Source of the DNA: Hutsoniella sourekii ATCC 700629
GTDB taxonomy: Bacteria > Bacillota > Bacilli > Lactobacillales > Aerococcaceae
Direction of reading: 5' to 3'
NCBI RefSeq assembly: GCF_000518205.1
Contig: NZ_KI912400.1
Coordinates: forward strand, 1-59,671
DNA length: 59,671 bases
Position numbers and translations under genes: made by a program. The number at the start of each line of letters is the position of its first letter. The first letter of the stretch is position 1. Below, piece after piece: positions 25,157-33,681 of the stretch. The notes under the pieces were generated by a model. That model saw only the letters and a list, made by a program, of their open reading frames with translations, made no database searches and was not told the DNA's origin.

Positions 25157-25471
25157 ATGCGCGGAATGGGAAATATGGGAAACATGATGCAACAAATGCA
25201 AAAGTTACAAAAAGATATGGAAAAAACACAAAAGGAATTAGAGGCGAGTGTTTATCGAGCTACTGACACTAACCAGCTTGTCACTGTCAAAGTAAACGGC
25301 AAGCGGGAAATATTAGAATTAACCATTGATGAAGCACTAGTTGATCCCGATGATATCGATATGTTGCAAGACTTAGTGATTGCGACAATTAATGAGGCGC
25401 TAGCGCAGGTTGACCAAGCCACTCAAGATAAGATGGGGCGCTTTACTAAGGGCTTAAACTTACCATTCTAG
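25157..25471 (+). CDS. ybaB: YbaB/EbfC nucleoid-associated protein
   Basis: 104 residues. N-terminal Met/Gly-rich helix (GNMGNMMQQMQKLQKDMEK), then VTVKVNGKREILELTIDEALVDPDD, the family core. It binds DNA as a dimer and almost always sits between dnaX and recR. Good AAAGGAGG site. Confidence 0.93.
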   Translation: MRGMGNMGNMMQQMQKLQKDMEKTQKELEASVYRATDTNQLVTVKVNGKREILELTIDEALVDPDDIDMLQDLVIATINEALAQVDQATQDKMGRFTKGLNLPF

Positions 25472-25486
25472 ATAGGAGGAGATGAG

Positions 25487-26083
25487 GTGCAGTATCCAAC
25501 ACCGATTGCTAAGTTAATTAATAGCTTCACCAAGCTTCCGGGAATTGGAGCCAAGACCGCTGCTCGTCATGCCTTCTATGTCCTAGATATGAATGAGGCG
25601 GATGTTCTGGAATTCGCTCAAAATTTGATCAATGCAAAACGGGATCTAACCGTATGTAGTATTTGTGGTAATATCACTGATACTGATCCTTGTATTATCT
25701 GTAGTGATGAGAGCAGAGATCCTTCACAAATTCTTGTTGTTGAAGATGCTCGGGATGTTATGTCAATGGAGCGTATGCAAGACTATCGAGGTCTCTATCA
25801 TGTCTTAGGAGGCGTCTTATCACCAATGGAGGGAACAGGTCCGGAAGACTTAGCGATTGCTCAATTGATTAAGCGTTTAGAAGATGAGGCTGTTCAAGAG
25901 GTAATTATCGCAACGAATGCAACTGCTGAAGGAGAAGCGACGGCTGTTTATCTTGCACGCTTGATCAAGCCAGCAGGCATCAAAGTGACACGCCTGGCCC
26001 ATGGTCTATCGGTAGGTAGCGATATTGAATACGCGGATGAAATGACATTATTTAGAGCGATTGAAGGTCGCCGAGAGATGTAG
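25487..26083 (+). CDS. recR: Recombination protein RecR
   Basis: 198 residues, start GTG after AGGAGG. A helix-hairpin-helix ([17 protein letters not shown]), a four-Cys zinc finger ([16 protein letters not shown]), and a Toprim domain ([13 protein letters not shown]). RecR acts with RecF and RecO in gap repair and RecA loading. Confidence 0.95.
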   Translation: MQYPTPIAKLINSFTKLPGIGAKTAARHAFYVLDMNEADVLEFAQNLINAKRDLTVCSICGNITDTDPCIICSDESRDPSQILVVEDARDVMSMERMQDYRGLYHVLGGVLSPMEGTGPEDLAIAQLIKRLEDEAVQEVIIATNATAEGEATAVYLARLIKPAGIKVTRLAHGLSVGSDIEYADEMTLFRAIEGRREM

Positions 26084-26095
26084 GGGGTATAAGGA

Positions 26096-26737
26096 TTGTT
26101 AAGACAAAGATTCATATCGATAGAAGGGCCAGATGGCTCCGGTAAGTCCACTGTCGTCAAGCAATTGGGCCAACGGTTACAAGAACGAGGTCTGGATCCC
26201 CTCCTTACTCGAGAGCCTGGTGGCAGTCCAATTGCCGAACAAATTCGTGAAGTTATTCTCCATACGGGGAATACGGCTATGGATATACGAACAGAGACCT
26301 TGCTCTATGCGGCAGCTCGGCGTCAACATCTTAGTGAGACCATTCTCCCAGCCTTGGAAGCCGGCCGCTTAGTTATCACAGACCGTTATGTGGATAGCTC
26401 CCTGGCTTATCAAGGGGCAGCGCGAGATATTCCCATGGAGCTAGTCTGGCAGATCAATCAATTCGCGATTGAAGATTTCTTGCCGAGCTTAACACTCTTA
26501 ATAGATGTTCCTTCGCAAATAGGCTTAGAGCGAATCCACCAGGCACGGGGTCAAAGACAATACGATCGCTTGGACCAAGAAGACCTGTCCTTTCATCAAG
26601 CTTCACGTCAGGCATTCTTGGACCTAGCTAAACAGGCAGCCGACCGATTTGTTGTGATAGACGGTTGCCAACCCATTGAGCAAGTAGTAGACGACTGCTT
26701 AGATACCCTAGCATACCGTCAAATTATTGATAAATAG
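26096..26737 (+). CDS. tmk: Thymidylate kinase
   Basis: 213 residues, TTG start. P-loop GPDGSGKST near residue 11, TREPGGSPIAEQIR substrate motif, DRYVDSSLAYQG, and a lid with Arg (RIHQARGQRQYDRLDQE). It phosphorylates dTMP to dTDP. The TTG follows AAGGA closely; no better ATG lies nearby in frame. Confidence 0.95.
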   Translation: MLRQRFISIEGPDGSGKSTVVKQLGQRLQERGLDPLLTREPGGSPIAEQIREVILHTGNTAMDIRTETLLYAAARRQHLSETILPALEAGRLVITDRYVDSSLAYQGAARDIPMELVWQINQFAIEDFLPSLTLLIDVPSQIGLERIHQARGQRQYDRLDQEDLSFHQASRQAFLDLAKQAADRFVVIDGCQPIEQVVDDCLDTLAYRQIIDK

Positions 26738-26761
26738 ATTAAATAGAAAGGATTGATTCAG

Positions 26762-27091
26762 ATGAAGATGATAATCGCCATCGTTCAAGATGATGATGAA
26801 CAAGCATTGGGTGAGGCTTTTATGCAAGCAGACATTAAGGCAACCAAGTTAAGCAGTACCGGTGGATTTTTAAGAGCGGGTAATACGACATTCTTAGTCG
26901 GCTGCCGCGAATGTGATGTGGATCGTATTCTAGCTATTATTAAGGATTCGTCTCAAGAGCGTCAGCAAGTGGTTGCTACACCGACTAGCTTTGACATTGA
27001 TTATGGCATGGCGCAAAGCTTTCCAACGGAAGTAGCAGTTGGAGGTGCGATTGTATTCGTCTTACCTGTCGATGAATTTCACCGCTTCTAG
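26762..27091 (+). CDS. darA: Cyclic-di-AMP receptor DarA (PstA, YaaQ)
   Basis: 109 residues from the ATG at 26762, the same length as B. subtilis DarA; an earlier TTG at 26753 touches the AAAGGA site. PII-like fold motifs: MIIAIVQDDD, KLSSTGGFLRAGNTTFLVG and VGGAIVFVLPVDEFHRF. It binds c-di-AMP; its output partner is unknown. It lies between tmk and holB as in other Firmicutes. Confidence 0.93.
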   Translation: MKMIIAIVQDDDEQALGEAFMQADIKATKLSSTGGFLRAGNTTFLVGCRECDVDRILAIIKDSSQERQQVVATPTSFDIDYGMAQSFPTEVAVGGAIVFVLPVDEFHRF

Positions 27092-27097
27092 GAATCA

Positions 27098-28066
27098 ATG
27101 CTGATGGAAAACCTACAAGCTACTAAGAATCACTTACTCAACTTGATCACCTCCCAGCGCTTATCTCATGCTTATGCTCTAACGGGTAAGAATTACCCGG
27201 GTAAGCAAGAAGTAAGCCAATATTTGATGATGGCTCTGACCTGTCCAGCTGTCAGCCAAGAAGGTCAGCCCGATGGGACTTGTACTATATGTCAGCGGAT
27301 TAAGGCTAATCAATTTCCAGATGTCCTCTATGTGGAAGCCAGTGGGCTAAGTGTTAAAGTAGACCAGATTCGCTCTCTAAAAGAATGGCTAGCAACGAGT
27401 CCGGTAGAAGCTGATTGTAAGTTGGCTATCATTGAACAAGCGGAATTGATGAATCAAGCAGCGAGTAATGCGCTTTTGACAGTATTAGAAGAGCCTTACG
27501 ATAATGTCTATCTTCTTCTTTGGACGCCTAGCATGAGTCTTCTCTTGCCAACCATCCAGTCCCGGGTTCAAGAACTCAAACTAAGCGAAGCGACCAACGT
27601 TTTGGAGACTTTACTAGCAGCGGGTATTGATCGCAACCATGCAGAGGTCTTGACGCTGTTATCGAGCGAGACGAGACAACGTTTGCAGGTAAATTATAAG
27701 CAGGACAGCTTCACTGCCTGGTTGAAGGCCTTAAATTTTTTCTACTCACTCTTGATTCAAAATCATCCTCAGGCCTTTGTTAGTGTTCAAACGCAGTTGA
27801 AGCCCTTTTTATCGAAGCAACAAGCTTTGGATGGCCTCGAATATTTAATGGTTATCAATGCCCAATTATTAGAAAGTGATTTCCAGGAACCTGCTCAGAT
27901 CTTTTCCTATCAGTTGGACAAGATCAAACAAGCTACCCAACCGAAGGTCCATCAATTACTCGTGATCAACCAAGAAATCATTCAGGCTAGGCAATATATC
28001 TTAGCTAACGTCCAGCCTCAATTGGCTTATGAAAATATGACTTTAAGCGTCCAGACAGGGCAATAA
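27098..28066 (+). CDS. holB: DNA polymerase III delta' subunit
   Basis: 322 residues. Clamp-loader fold with a degenerate P-loop (LTGKNYPGKQEV), zinc Cys residues (CPAVSQEGQPDGTCTIC) and VDQIRSLKEWL, EQAELMNQAASNALLTVLEEP. It completes the clamp loader with DnaX. Two ATG codons (27098 and 27104) are possible; the ribosome site is weak, suggesting coupling to darA six bases upstream. Confidence 0.92.
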   Translation: MLMENLQATKNHLLNLITSQRLSHAYALTGKNYPGKQEVSQYLMMALTCPAVSQEGQPDGTCTICQRIKANQFPDVLYVEASGLSVKVDQIRSLKEWLATSPVEADCKLAIIEQAELMNQAASNALLTVLEEPYDNVYLLLWTPSMSLLLPTIQSRVQELKLSEATNVLETLLAAGIDRNHAEVLTLLSSETRQRLQVNYKQDSFTAWLKALNFFYSLLIQNHPQAFVSVQTQLKPFLSKQQALDGLEYLMVINAQLLESDFQEPAQIFSYQLDKIKQATQPKVHQLLVINQEIIQARQYILANVQPQLAYENMTLSVQTGQ

Positions 28067-28088
28067 TTAACAAGGAGGTGTGCCTACT

Positions 28089-28436
28089 ATGAACCAGCAT
28101 GATTACGAACAATTACTAGAGTTAGCCGATCAACAATTACTGGAATTAAGTGATACGGTGGCACAACTTCGCCAAGCCTATCATCAATTAGCTGAGGAAA
28201 ATAATCAGCTCAAAATAACCAACCATGACTTAAGGGAAATGATGTCAACAGTTCACCCCGCTGAAGAAGAGAAGCAATCAGCTGAAATTGAACAACAAAT
28301 AACCGGAGGAAAAAATCGTTTGCAAGGCTTTTACGACCAAGGGATCCATATTTGTCATCAGTACTTTGGCTTATCAAGAAGTCCAGAGGAAGGTTGTATC
28401 TTCTGCCAAGACGTCTTAGATGGACTGGAGGATTAG
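28089..28436 (+). CDS. yabA: DNA replication initiation control protein YabA
   Basis: 115 residues from the ATG at 28089, ten bases after AAGGAGG; a GTG at 28080 overlaps the ribosome site. The N-terminal leucine-zipper helix (LLELADQQLLELSDTVAQL) forms tetramers; the C-terminal zinc cluster uses ICHQYFG and GCIFCQDVL. YabA binds DnaA and DnaN to limit initiation. Usually a PSP1-domain gene (yaaT/ricT) lies just before it; that gene is missing here. Confidence 0.92.
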   Translation: MNQHDYEQLLELADQQLLELSDTVAQLRQAYHQLAEENNQLKITNHDLREMMSTVHPAEEEKQSAEIEQQITGGKNRLQGFYDQGIHICHQYFGLSRSPEEGCIFCQDVLDGLED

Positions 28437-28437
28437 G

Positions 28438-29187
28438 ATGCAGAGTGATTCAGTCAACTTGAAGCAAGATGAACGTATTGATAATTTCCTACAAGCCAAT
28501 ATCCAAATCATCCAAAATCCTCAGTATTTTATGCTATCGGTTGATGCTTTGCTTTTGGCTGATTTCATTGAATTACCTAAGCGGTCATTTCATTATGTTG
28601 ATTTTTGCTGTGGTAATGGAGTGATTCCCCTATTGCTGAGCGCTCGGACTGATCAGAACTTACTGGGAATTGAACTTCAAGAAGATTTGGTGGATATGGC
28701 TCGCCGTAGTGCCCAGCTGAATAAAGTGGATGGACAAGTGACCTTTCTGTGTCAGGATTTGAAGGAATTCAAGCGTCCGTCAGGAGTATTATTTGACGTG
28801 GTCTCTTGTAATCCCCCTTACTTCGTAGTTGAAGGAAGCCAGGCGGTTCACCAACTAGATAGCCATGCTATTGCTCGTCACGAGATTTATTTGAAGTTAG
28901 AGGATTGGGTAGACAAGGCCCGGCAAATTATGAAGACCAAAGGGAAGCTTTATATCGTTCATCGTCCAGAGCGTCTGGATGATTTGATGGAAGTCTTACT
29001 AGCTAAGGGTTTTGCGGTCAACCGGCTCAAGTTTGTCTATTCTAAGCCTTCCGGCCGAGCTAAGACGGTACTGATTGAAGCTATCTATCAAGGGGGTCGT
29101 CAGGGCGTTAAGGTTGATCCCCCTTTCATTGTTCACCAAGAGGATGGCTCCTATAGCCCAGAAATGTTGGCTATTTATCATGGCTGA
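28438..29187 (+). CDS. tRNA1(Val) (adenine37-N6)-methyltransferase-like TrmN6 (YabB)
   Basis: 249 residues from the ATG after GGAGGATTAGG. N6-adenine methyltransferase: VDFCCGNGVIPLLLS SAM motif, GIELQEDLVDMA, and the catalytic NPPYF. YabB-type proteins modify A37 in tRNA. The position after yabA and before a GIY-YIG gene matches Bacilli. The next start overlaps its stop. Confidence 0.9.
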   Translation: MQSDSVNLKQDERIDNFLQANIQIIQNPQYFMLSVDALLLADFIELPKRSFHYVDFCCGNGVIPLLLSARTDQNLLGIELQEDLVDMARRSAQLNKVDGQVTFLCQDLKEFKRPSGVLFDVVSCNPPYFVVEGSQAVHQLDSHAIARHEIYLKLEDWVDKARQIMKTKGKLYIVHRPERLDDLMEVLLAKGFAVNRLKFVYSKPSGRAKTVLIEAIYQGGRQGVKVDPPFIVHQEDGSYSPEMLAIYHG

Positions 29188-29527
29188 TAAGAAGTATTAT
29201 TTCTACGTCTTATATTGCCAAGATAATACACTCTATGCAGGTTATACAACTGACTTGAAGCGACGGGAAGCGTCACACCGTAGTGGAAAGGGTGCTAAAT
29301 ACACTAAGCCTGCCTTTCGGCAGCCTGTGCGAATGATCTATGCTGAGTCTTGGGCAAGTAAACGTTTAGCAATGCAACAAGAGTATTGGTTTAAGAAACT
29401 CAGTCGCAAGCAAAAAGAAGAATTCCTAGCCTATCACGGGCAAAACCAATTGAGTGAGGGGCAACTAATAGTTGTCAACCGTATGAATGAGGAGGCCATC
29501 GATGCAAATACAAAAGAGTTACCATGA
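29180..29527 (+). CDS. GIY-YIG domain protein, YazA/UPF0213 family
   Basis: 115 residues from the ATG at 29180, which overlaps the preceding stop. The nuclease-fold core is YFYVLYCQDNTLYAGYTTD, with Tyr-Val-Leu replacing GIY and YAGYT for YIG, then Arg in LKRREASH and Glu in QQEYWFKKL. The conserved gene order next to rsmI suggests a housekeeping role, but the substrate is unknown. The 3' end overlaps rsmI by 26 bases. Confidence 0.9.
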   Translation: MADKKYYFYVLYCQDNTLYAGYTTDLKRREASHRSGKGAKYTKPAFRQPVRMIYAESWASKRLAMQQEYWFKKLSRKQKEEFLAYHGQNQLSEGQLIVVNRMNEEAIDANTKELP

Positions 29528-30371
29528 CTCCCAAACAGGAAAGCTCTATTTAATACCAACTCCCATTGGTAATCTTGAAGACATCACCTTGCGGGCTTTA
29601 CGACTGCTAAAAGAGGTGGACTTGATACTAGCTGAAGATACGCGCAACTCCGCTAAGCTACTTCACCACTTCGATATAACCACCCCAATGAAAAGCTTCC
29701 ATGAACATTCGAGTGACCAAGTGGTCAGTGATCTGATTCAACGCTTGCAGTCAGGGCAAAGTTTAGCCTTAATCTCAGATGCAGGTATGCCTTTAATTAA
29801 TGATCCTGGTCATCCGCTGGTTCAAGCGGCGCTTGAAGAAGACTTAACGGTTATTGCCCTGCCAGGAGCTAATGCAGCTTTGACAGCTCTTGTTGCCTCT
29901 GGCCTACCGGCTGACCGCTTTACTTATTATGGCTTCTTTCCAAGAAAGGCCAGTGACCAGGCGAAGGTCCTAAAACAAGTAGCCGAGGGCGGCCACACGG
30001 CTATTTTCTATGAGTCTCCTTACCGCTTGCTTAAGTTGGTTGAGGTGGTCTCTAAGCAACTAGGACCGGATACATCGCTGACACTAGCTAGAGAATTATC
30101 TAAGAAATATGAAGAATATATTCGTGCCAGTGCTGCCGATCTCTTAGCTTATCTGGATCAAGAAGGTATCAAGGGAGAGTGCGTGGTTCTCATCTCTCCT
30201 TCACCTTTAAGTGAAGGGGCAGGGGAGGATTTATTGCCGATTAAGGATCATGTGGACCTGTTGATGGCCCAACAAGGTCTTAAGCCCAACCAAGCGATTA
30301 AGCAAGTGGCTAAGATACAGGGTTTGTCCCGTCAGGAGGTCTATAGTAGCTACCACGACTTGGATGACTAG
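29502..30371 (+). CDS. rsmI: 16S rRNA 2'-O-ribose C1402 methyltransferase RsmI
   Basis: 289 residues from the ATG after GAGGAGG inside the end of the preceding gene. Tetrapyrrole-methylase fold: LYLIPTPIGNLEDITLRAL, LILAEDTRNSAKLL, ISDAGMPLINDPG, and ALPGANAAL. RsmI modifies the ribosomal P site. The gene order yabA-yabB-yazA-rsmI is conserved in Firmicutes. Confidence 0.95.
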   Translation: MQIQKSYHDSQTGKLYLIPTPIGNLEDITLRALRLLKEVDLILAEDTRNSAKLLHHFDITTPMKSFHEHSSDQVVSDLIQRLQSGQSLALISDAGMPLINDPGHPLVQAALEEDLTVIALPGANAALTALVASGLPADRFTYYGFFPRKASDQAKVLKQVAEGGHTAIFYESPYRLLKLVEVVSKQLGPDTSLTLARELSKKYEEYIRASAADLLAYLDQEGIKGECVVLISPSPLSEGAGEDLLPIKDHVDLLMAQQGLKPNQAIKQVAKIQGLSRQEVYSSYHDLDD

Positions 30372-30386
30372 TGAGGAGGCTGTTAG

Positions 30387-31391
30387 GTGATTTTTTATCA
30401 GTTATCGGCGGTCTTGTTAGGCATGGCCTTGTTGGCTGCCTTTTTATTTAAACCTTGGCTTCAGCCCACTACTTTTTCGCTTTATGGCTTATCGTTTCTG
30501 ATTATGGGCCTGGTTGTCCATAGTAACTGGCGCTTAATGTATGCCTTGAGGTATTTTTTCTACATCATTTCAGCTTTTGTGAGCTTAATTGTACCTGTCA
30601 TTATTTTTTTATTTTTACTGTTAGTGATATTTCGTAATGTTCACTATTATTCCTGGCGTAATGTTGATTTTATTTTAAGGATTATCATTATTTTATCAGC
30701 GCTGATCTTTTTATTTTCTTCGGTTTGGGCCTTTTTCTATTCCAATGAGAGTCAGTTAGCTAACTTTGTTAACCTGTATAACTTGCTAGCCTTATATATT
30801 TCCTCTACATTTGTCTCTTATGTTATTATTAATACTTTCTTGAACTTGTATCCGGGATTCAAATCCCTTGACTACATCGTTATTTTAGGAGCGCAGGTTG
30901 GAGAGGACGATCAATTACCAGCCGTACTCAAGCACCGTTTACAAGTAGCTTTAAAAATTTATCGGCGTCAGCCTAATGCTACTTCCATTTACTTTATTGT
31001 GACTGGCGGTCGTCAGAAGGGGCGCCCCTATTCTGAAGCAGATCTAATGGAGGCCTACTTAAGAGAACAGGGTGTCGTCGGTCAACAGATTATTAAAGAA
31101 GACCAAGCTCAGAACACTTATGAGAATTTTATTTTCTCTAAGCGCTTAATGAAAGAGGCACCAAGCGCTCATGTGCTTGTGATAACGAGTCGTTTCCATC
31201 TGGTACGTTCTCATTATTTAGCCCGAATGGCTCATTTTAAGACCAGTTTTAAGGGGTCAGGTACGCCTTTATATCTTTGGCCTTATTCGATGGTGCGGGA
31301 GTACATGGCTTATATTTTATTAACCAAGGAAATGAATTATTTTGCTATGATTTTCTTAGGTCTTCTAGCCTCAACCGGTGTGATTATTTAG
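30387..31391 (+). CDS. YdcF-like DUF218 membrane protein
   Basis: 334 residues, GTG start after GAGGAGG. The N-terminal half has five or more membrane helices; the C-terminal half is a DUF218 domain: DYIVILGAQVGEDDQLP, VTGGRQKGRPYSEADLM, EDQAQNTYENFIFSKRLM and ITSRFHLVRS. This longer membrane type occurs in many lactic bacteria and has no proven activity. It is distinct from the soluble DUF218 protein at 1690-2691. Confidence 0.88.
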   Translation: MIFYQLSAVLLGMALLAAFLFKPWLQPTTFSLYGLSFLIMGLVVHSNWRLMYALRYFFYIISAFVSLIVPVIIFLFLLLVIFRNVHYYSWRNVDFILRIIIILSALIFLFSSVWAFFYSNESQLANFVNLYNLLALYISSTFVSYVIINTFLNLYPGFKSLDYIVILGAQVGEDDQLPAVLKHRLQVALKIYRRQPNATSIYFIVTGGRQKGRPYSEADLMEAYLREQGVVGQQIIKEDQAQNTYENFIFSKRLMKEAPSAHVLVITSRFHLVRSHYLARMAHFKTSFKGSGTPLYLWPYSMVREYMAYILLTKEMNYFAMIFLGLLASTGVII

Positions 31392-31402
31392 GAGGAAAAA
31401 GA

Positions 31403-31975
31403 GTGATTCAACGGTGTCAATGGGTTCAAGGCAAGCCGGATTATTATCTAGACTATCATGATCAGGTCTGGGGAAAGCCGGAATACGATGATAGTCAGCT
31501 GTTCAAATGGCTGGTCTTGGAGACCTTCCATGTCGGTTTATCTTGGCAACTCGTCTTGTCTAAATATAATCATTTTATGGCGGCTTTTGACCAGATGGAC
31601 TATGGAGAAATCGCCAGCTACTCCTCTAGTAAGATCGAAGAATTAAAGCAAAATGAAGGCATTATCCGCCACCAAGGTAAGATCCAAGCGACCATTACTA
31701 ATGCCCAATGCTTTATGGCTGTACAAGAAGAATGGGGAAGTTTTTCTCAATATATTTGGAATTTTACTCAAGGTCAGGTGGTGGATCGTCAGGAGGGCCC
31801 CATGGCTAAGCAAAGTGTTCTTAGCGACCAAGTAAATAAAGATATGAAGAAACGTGGCTTTAAATTCATTGGTTCAATCACGATTTATTCCTATCTTCAA
31901 GCAATTGGGATCATCAATGATCATGATCCCACCTGTTCTTTTAAATACGAAACCAGCTCTCTCTATCAAGTATAG
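31403..31975 (+). CDS. tag: DNA-3-methyladenine glycosylase I
   Basis: 190 residues from GTG 31403, after TTAGGAGG. Zinc ligands in the Tag pattern: Cys in QRCQWV, His in DYHDQVWG, and the pair in INDHDPTC. The substrate pocket segment LETFHVGLSWQLVL replaces the common QAGLSW. It removes 3-methyladenine from DNA. It is the last gene of the dnaX run; the gene overlaps the terminator stem. Confidence 0.92.
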   Translation: MIQRCQWVQGKPDYYLDYHDQVWGKPEYDDSQLFKWLVLETFHVGLSWQLVLSKYNHFMAAFDQMDYGEIASYSSSKIEELKQNEGIIRHQGKIQATITNAQCFMAVQEEWGSFSQYIWNFTQGQVVDRQEGPMAKQSVLSDQVNKDMKKRGFKFIGSITIYSYLQAIGIINDHDPTCSFKYETSSLYQV

Positions 31976-31999
31976 ATAGTAAAGAGCTGGTTTATTTTT
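31951..31999. terminator. Terminator of the dnaX-to-tag run
   Basis: AACCAGCTCT pairs with AGAGCTGGTT (31983-31992) over an inner CTATC..GATAG hairpin, then TTATTTTTT. It also faces the end of mscL. Confidence 0.85.
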
Positions 32000-32373
32000 T
32001 AGCGTTTTTTTAATTCTTCCAAAATTTCTGTTAGTAATTCTGTTTCGCTAGGGCCTTTATCCTCTTCTTCTGGAGCGACTAGCTTCTTGCCTTGAACACG
32101 TTCTAAGGCCTTCAATGTAATATACAAGAAGAGAGCAATTAAGAAGAAGTTAATTAGAGCTTGTAAGAACAAGCCAATGCCGATAGTTGTATTTCCCAAG
32201 GTTAAGGATAATCCAGATACATCTGCAGCACCTGTAAAGGATACAATAATTGGCATAAAGATATCATCAACGAGACTATTAACGATGGCTGTAAAAGCAG
32301 AACCCATAATAATACCAGTTGCCATTGTAATAATACTTTTATTTGAGATAAATTCCTTAAATTCTTTCCACAT
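31999..32373 (-). CDS. mscL: Large-conductance mechanosensitive channel MscL
   Basis: 124 residues from ATG 32373, after AAAGGAGG; a GTG three codons earlier is too near the site. MWKEFKEFISNKSIITMATGIIMGSAFTAIV is the amphipathic first helix and pore helix; a second membrane helix lies near residues 70-92. The acidic C-terminal helix bundle follows. It opens on osmotic downshock. Confidence 0.96.
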   Translation of the reverse strand: MWKEFKEFISNKSIITMATGIIMGSAFTAIVNSLVDDIFMPIIVSFTGAADVSGLSLTLGNTTIGIGLFLQALINFFLIALFLYITLKALERVQGKKLVAPEEEDKGPSETELLTEILEELKKR

Positions 32374-32451
32374 TTTATTCACCTCCTTTAGCTATCTTAA
32401 TCATATCAATTTGCTAAAAAGATGGCGACTATTATAAATCGAGAAAACGTT

Positions 32452-33582
32452 TTAGCGAACCTTTTGAATATAACGATCTATTGGGAAGTCATCAGGATTA
32501 ATCTTCCATTCACCATTTAGAATTAGCTGACTCCATTGGTAACCCAAGAAGGGACCACTAGTAAGACCAGATGAACCGAGTCCGCTGACGGCCCAGAAAT
32601 TATTTAATTCAGGAATAGCACCTACTAGGACCGCATAATCCGAAGTATAAGCTCGAATACCGACGCGGATGGAATCAGGCTCACTAAAGTCGACTTGTGG
32701 CATCCACGACTGGGCCTTACTTTTAATTTCTTCAATCACTGCTGGATCAATAGTTAGGTCATAGCCCTTGTCATTTTCATGGGAGGCACCGAATGCAATA
32801 CTGCCATCATTAAATGGAATTAAATCAATTTGACCAAAAGGCATTACCACTGGCCAATGTTGGTTAGACCATTCAGGTCGTGACAAGGTAAAAAGTTGAC
32901 CCTTTTGGGGACGAATATCAACTTGGTAGCCAAGTGGTTCTAATAATTGTGGCAGCCAGGCGCCAGAGCTGGCTAGAATAGCATCATAGGCAGTGGCAGG
33001 GTGGTTAGGACTAGCTACTTCAACTTGTCCTTCTCCCTTATCAATCAGCTGGGCTGTTTGACGAATCACTTGACCGCCTGCATCCTTTACCGCTTGTTGC
33101 AAGGTCTCAATTAAGGCTTGGCCATGAACACGGCCTCCACCTGGCACAAAGGTCGCTGGATAATCTGATTCCAGTAGTGGAAAGACTCCGTTGACCTGAT
33201 CAGCTGATAAAGCTTGGACCTGACCAATGGAAGGGGAATCTGCTTGCTTTTGAAGGCTTCGTTCTTGGTCTTGGGCTAGGATCTCTTCCTTACGTCGGAC
33301 TAATAAGGCGCCGTCTACTTGGAAGATTGAATCCACCTCATAGCCATCTGCACTTAAATCAGCCATCAATTGACGGTAGAATTCAGCACCATTAGATACG
33401 AGGAAGTACCAGGGTTTATTACGCTTGAGGGTGAACCACGGGCAAATAATTCCTGCCGAAGCCTTGGTAGCTTGACCGGTCCCTTCATCGAACAAGTCGA
33501 CTTCAAGGCCTGCTCGACTCAAGTAATAAGCAGCGGTTGATCCGACGATCCCGCCTCCGATAATCGCAATACGTTGGGTCAT
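32452..33582 (-). CDS. FAD-dependent oxidoreductase, DAO (D-amino acid/glycine oxidase) family
   Basis: 376 residues. The ADP-binding motif IAIIGGGIVGSTAAYYLSRAG starts at residue 5; the DAO-family end is present: VGIRAYTSDYAVLVG and GSSGLTSGPFLG. It should oxidise an amino acid or a related amine. The substrate is unknown. It is divergent from the glycerol dehydrogenase-like gene at 33682; the two could share control. A ribosome site AGAAGG lies ahead of the ATG. Confidence 0.87.
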   Translation of the reverse strand: MTQRIAIIGGGIVGSTAAYYLSRAGLEVDLFDEGTGQATKASAGIICPWFTLKRNKPWYFLVSNGAEFYRQLMADLSADGYEVDSIFQVDGALLVRRKEEILAQDQERSLQKQADSPSIGQVQALSADQVNGVFPLLESDYPATFVPGGGRVHGQALIETLQQAVKDAGGQVIRQTAQLIDKGEGQVEVASPNHPATAYDAILASSGAWLPQLLEPLGYQVDIRPQKGQLFTLSRPEWSNQHWPVVMPFGQIDLIPFNDGSIAFGASHENDKGYDLTIDPAVIEEIKSKAQSWMPQVDFSEPDSIRVGIRAYTSDYAVLVGAIPELNNFWAVSGLGSSGLTSGPFLGYQWSQLILNGEWKINPDDFPIDRYIQKVR

Positions 33583-33681
33583 ATGATATACCTTCTTTCT
33601 ATATTATTAGTTTACTTGAAAGTTCTTAGAGATTAAATATGGAATCGACTAGTATATAATAGATTTCAAGGAGGTAGGAAG

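Noticed and set aside
32430-32460. cre-like AAAACGTTTT upstream of mscL
   Set aside because: It departs from TGNAANCGNTNNCA at the outer positions, and lies at the end of the DAO gene.
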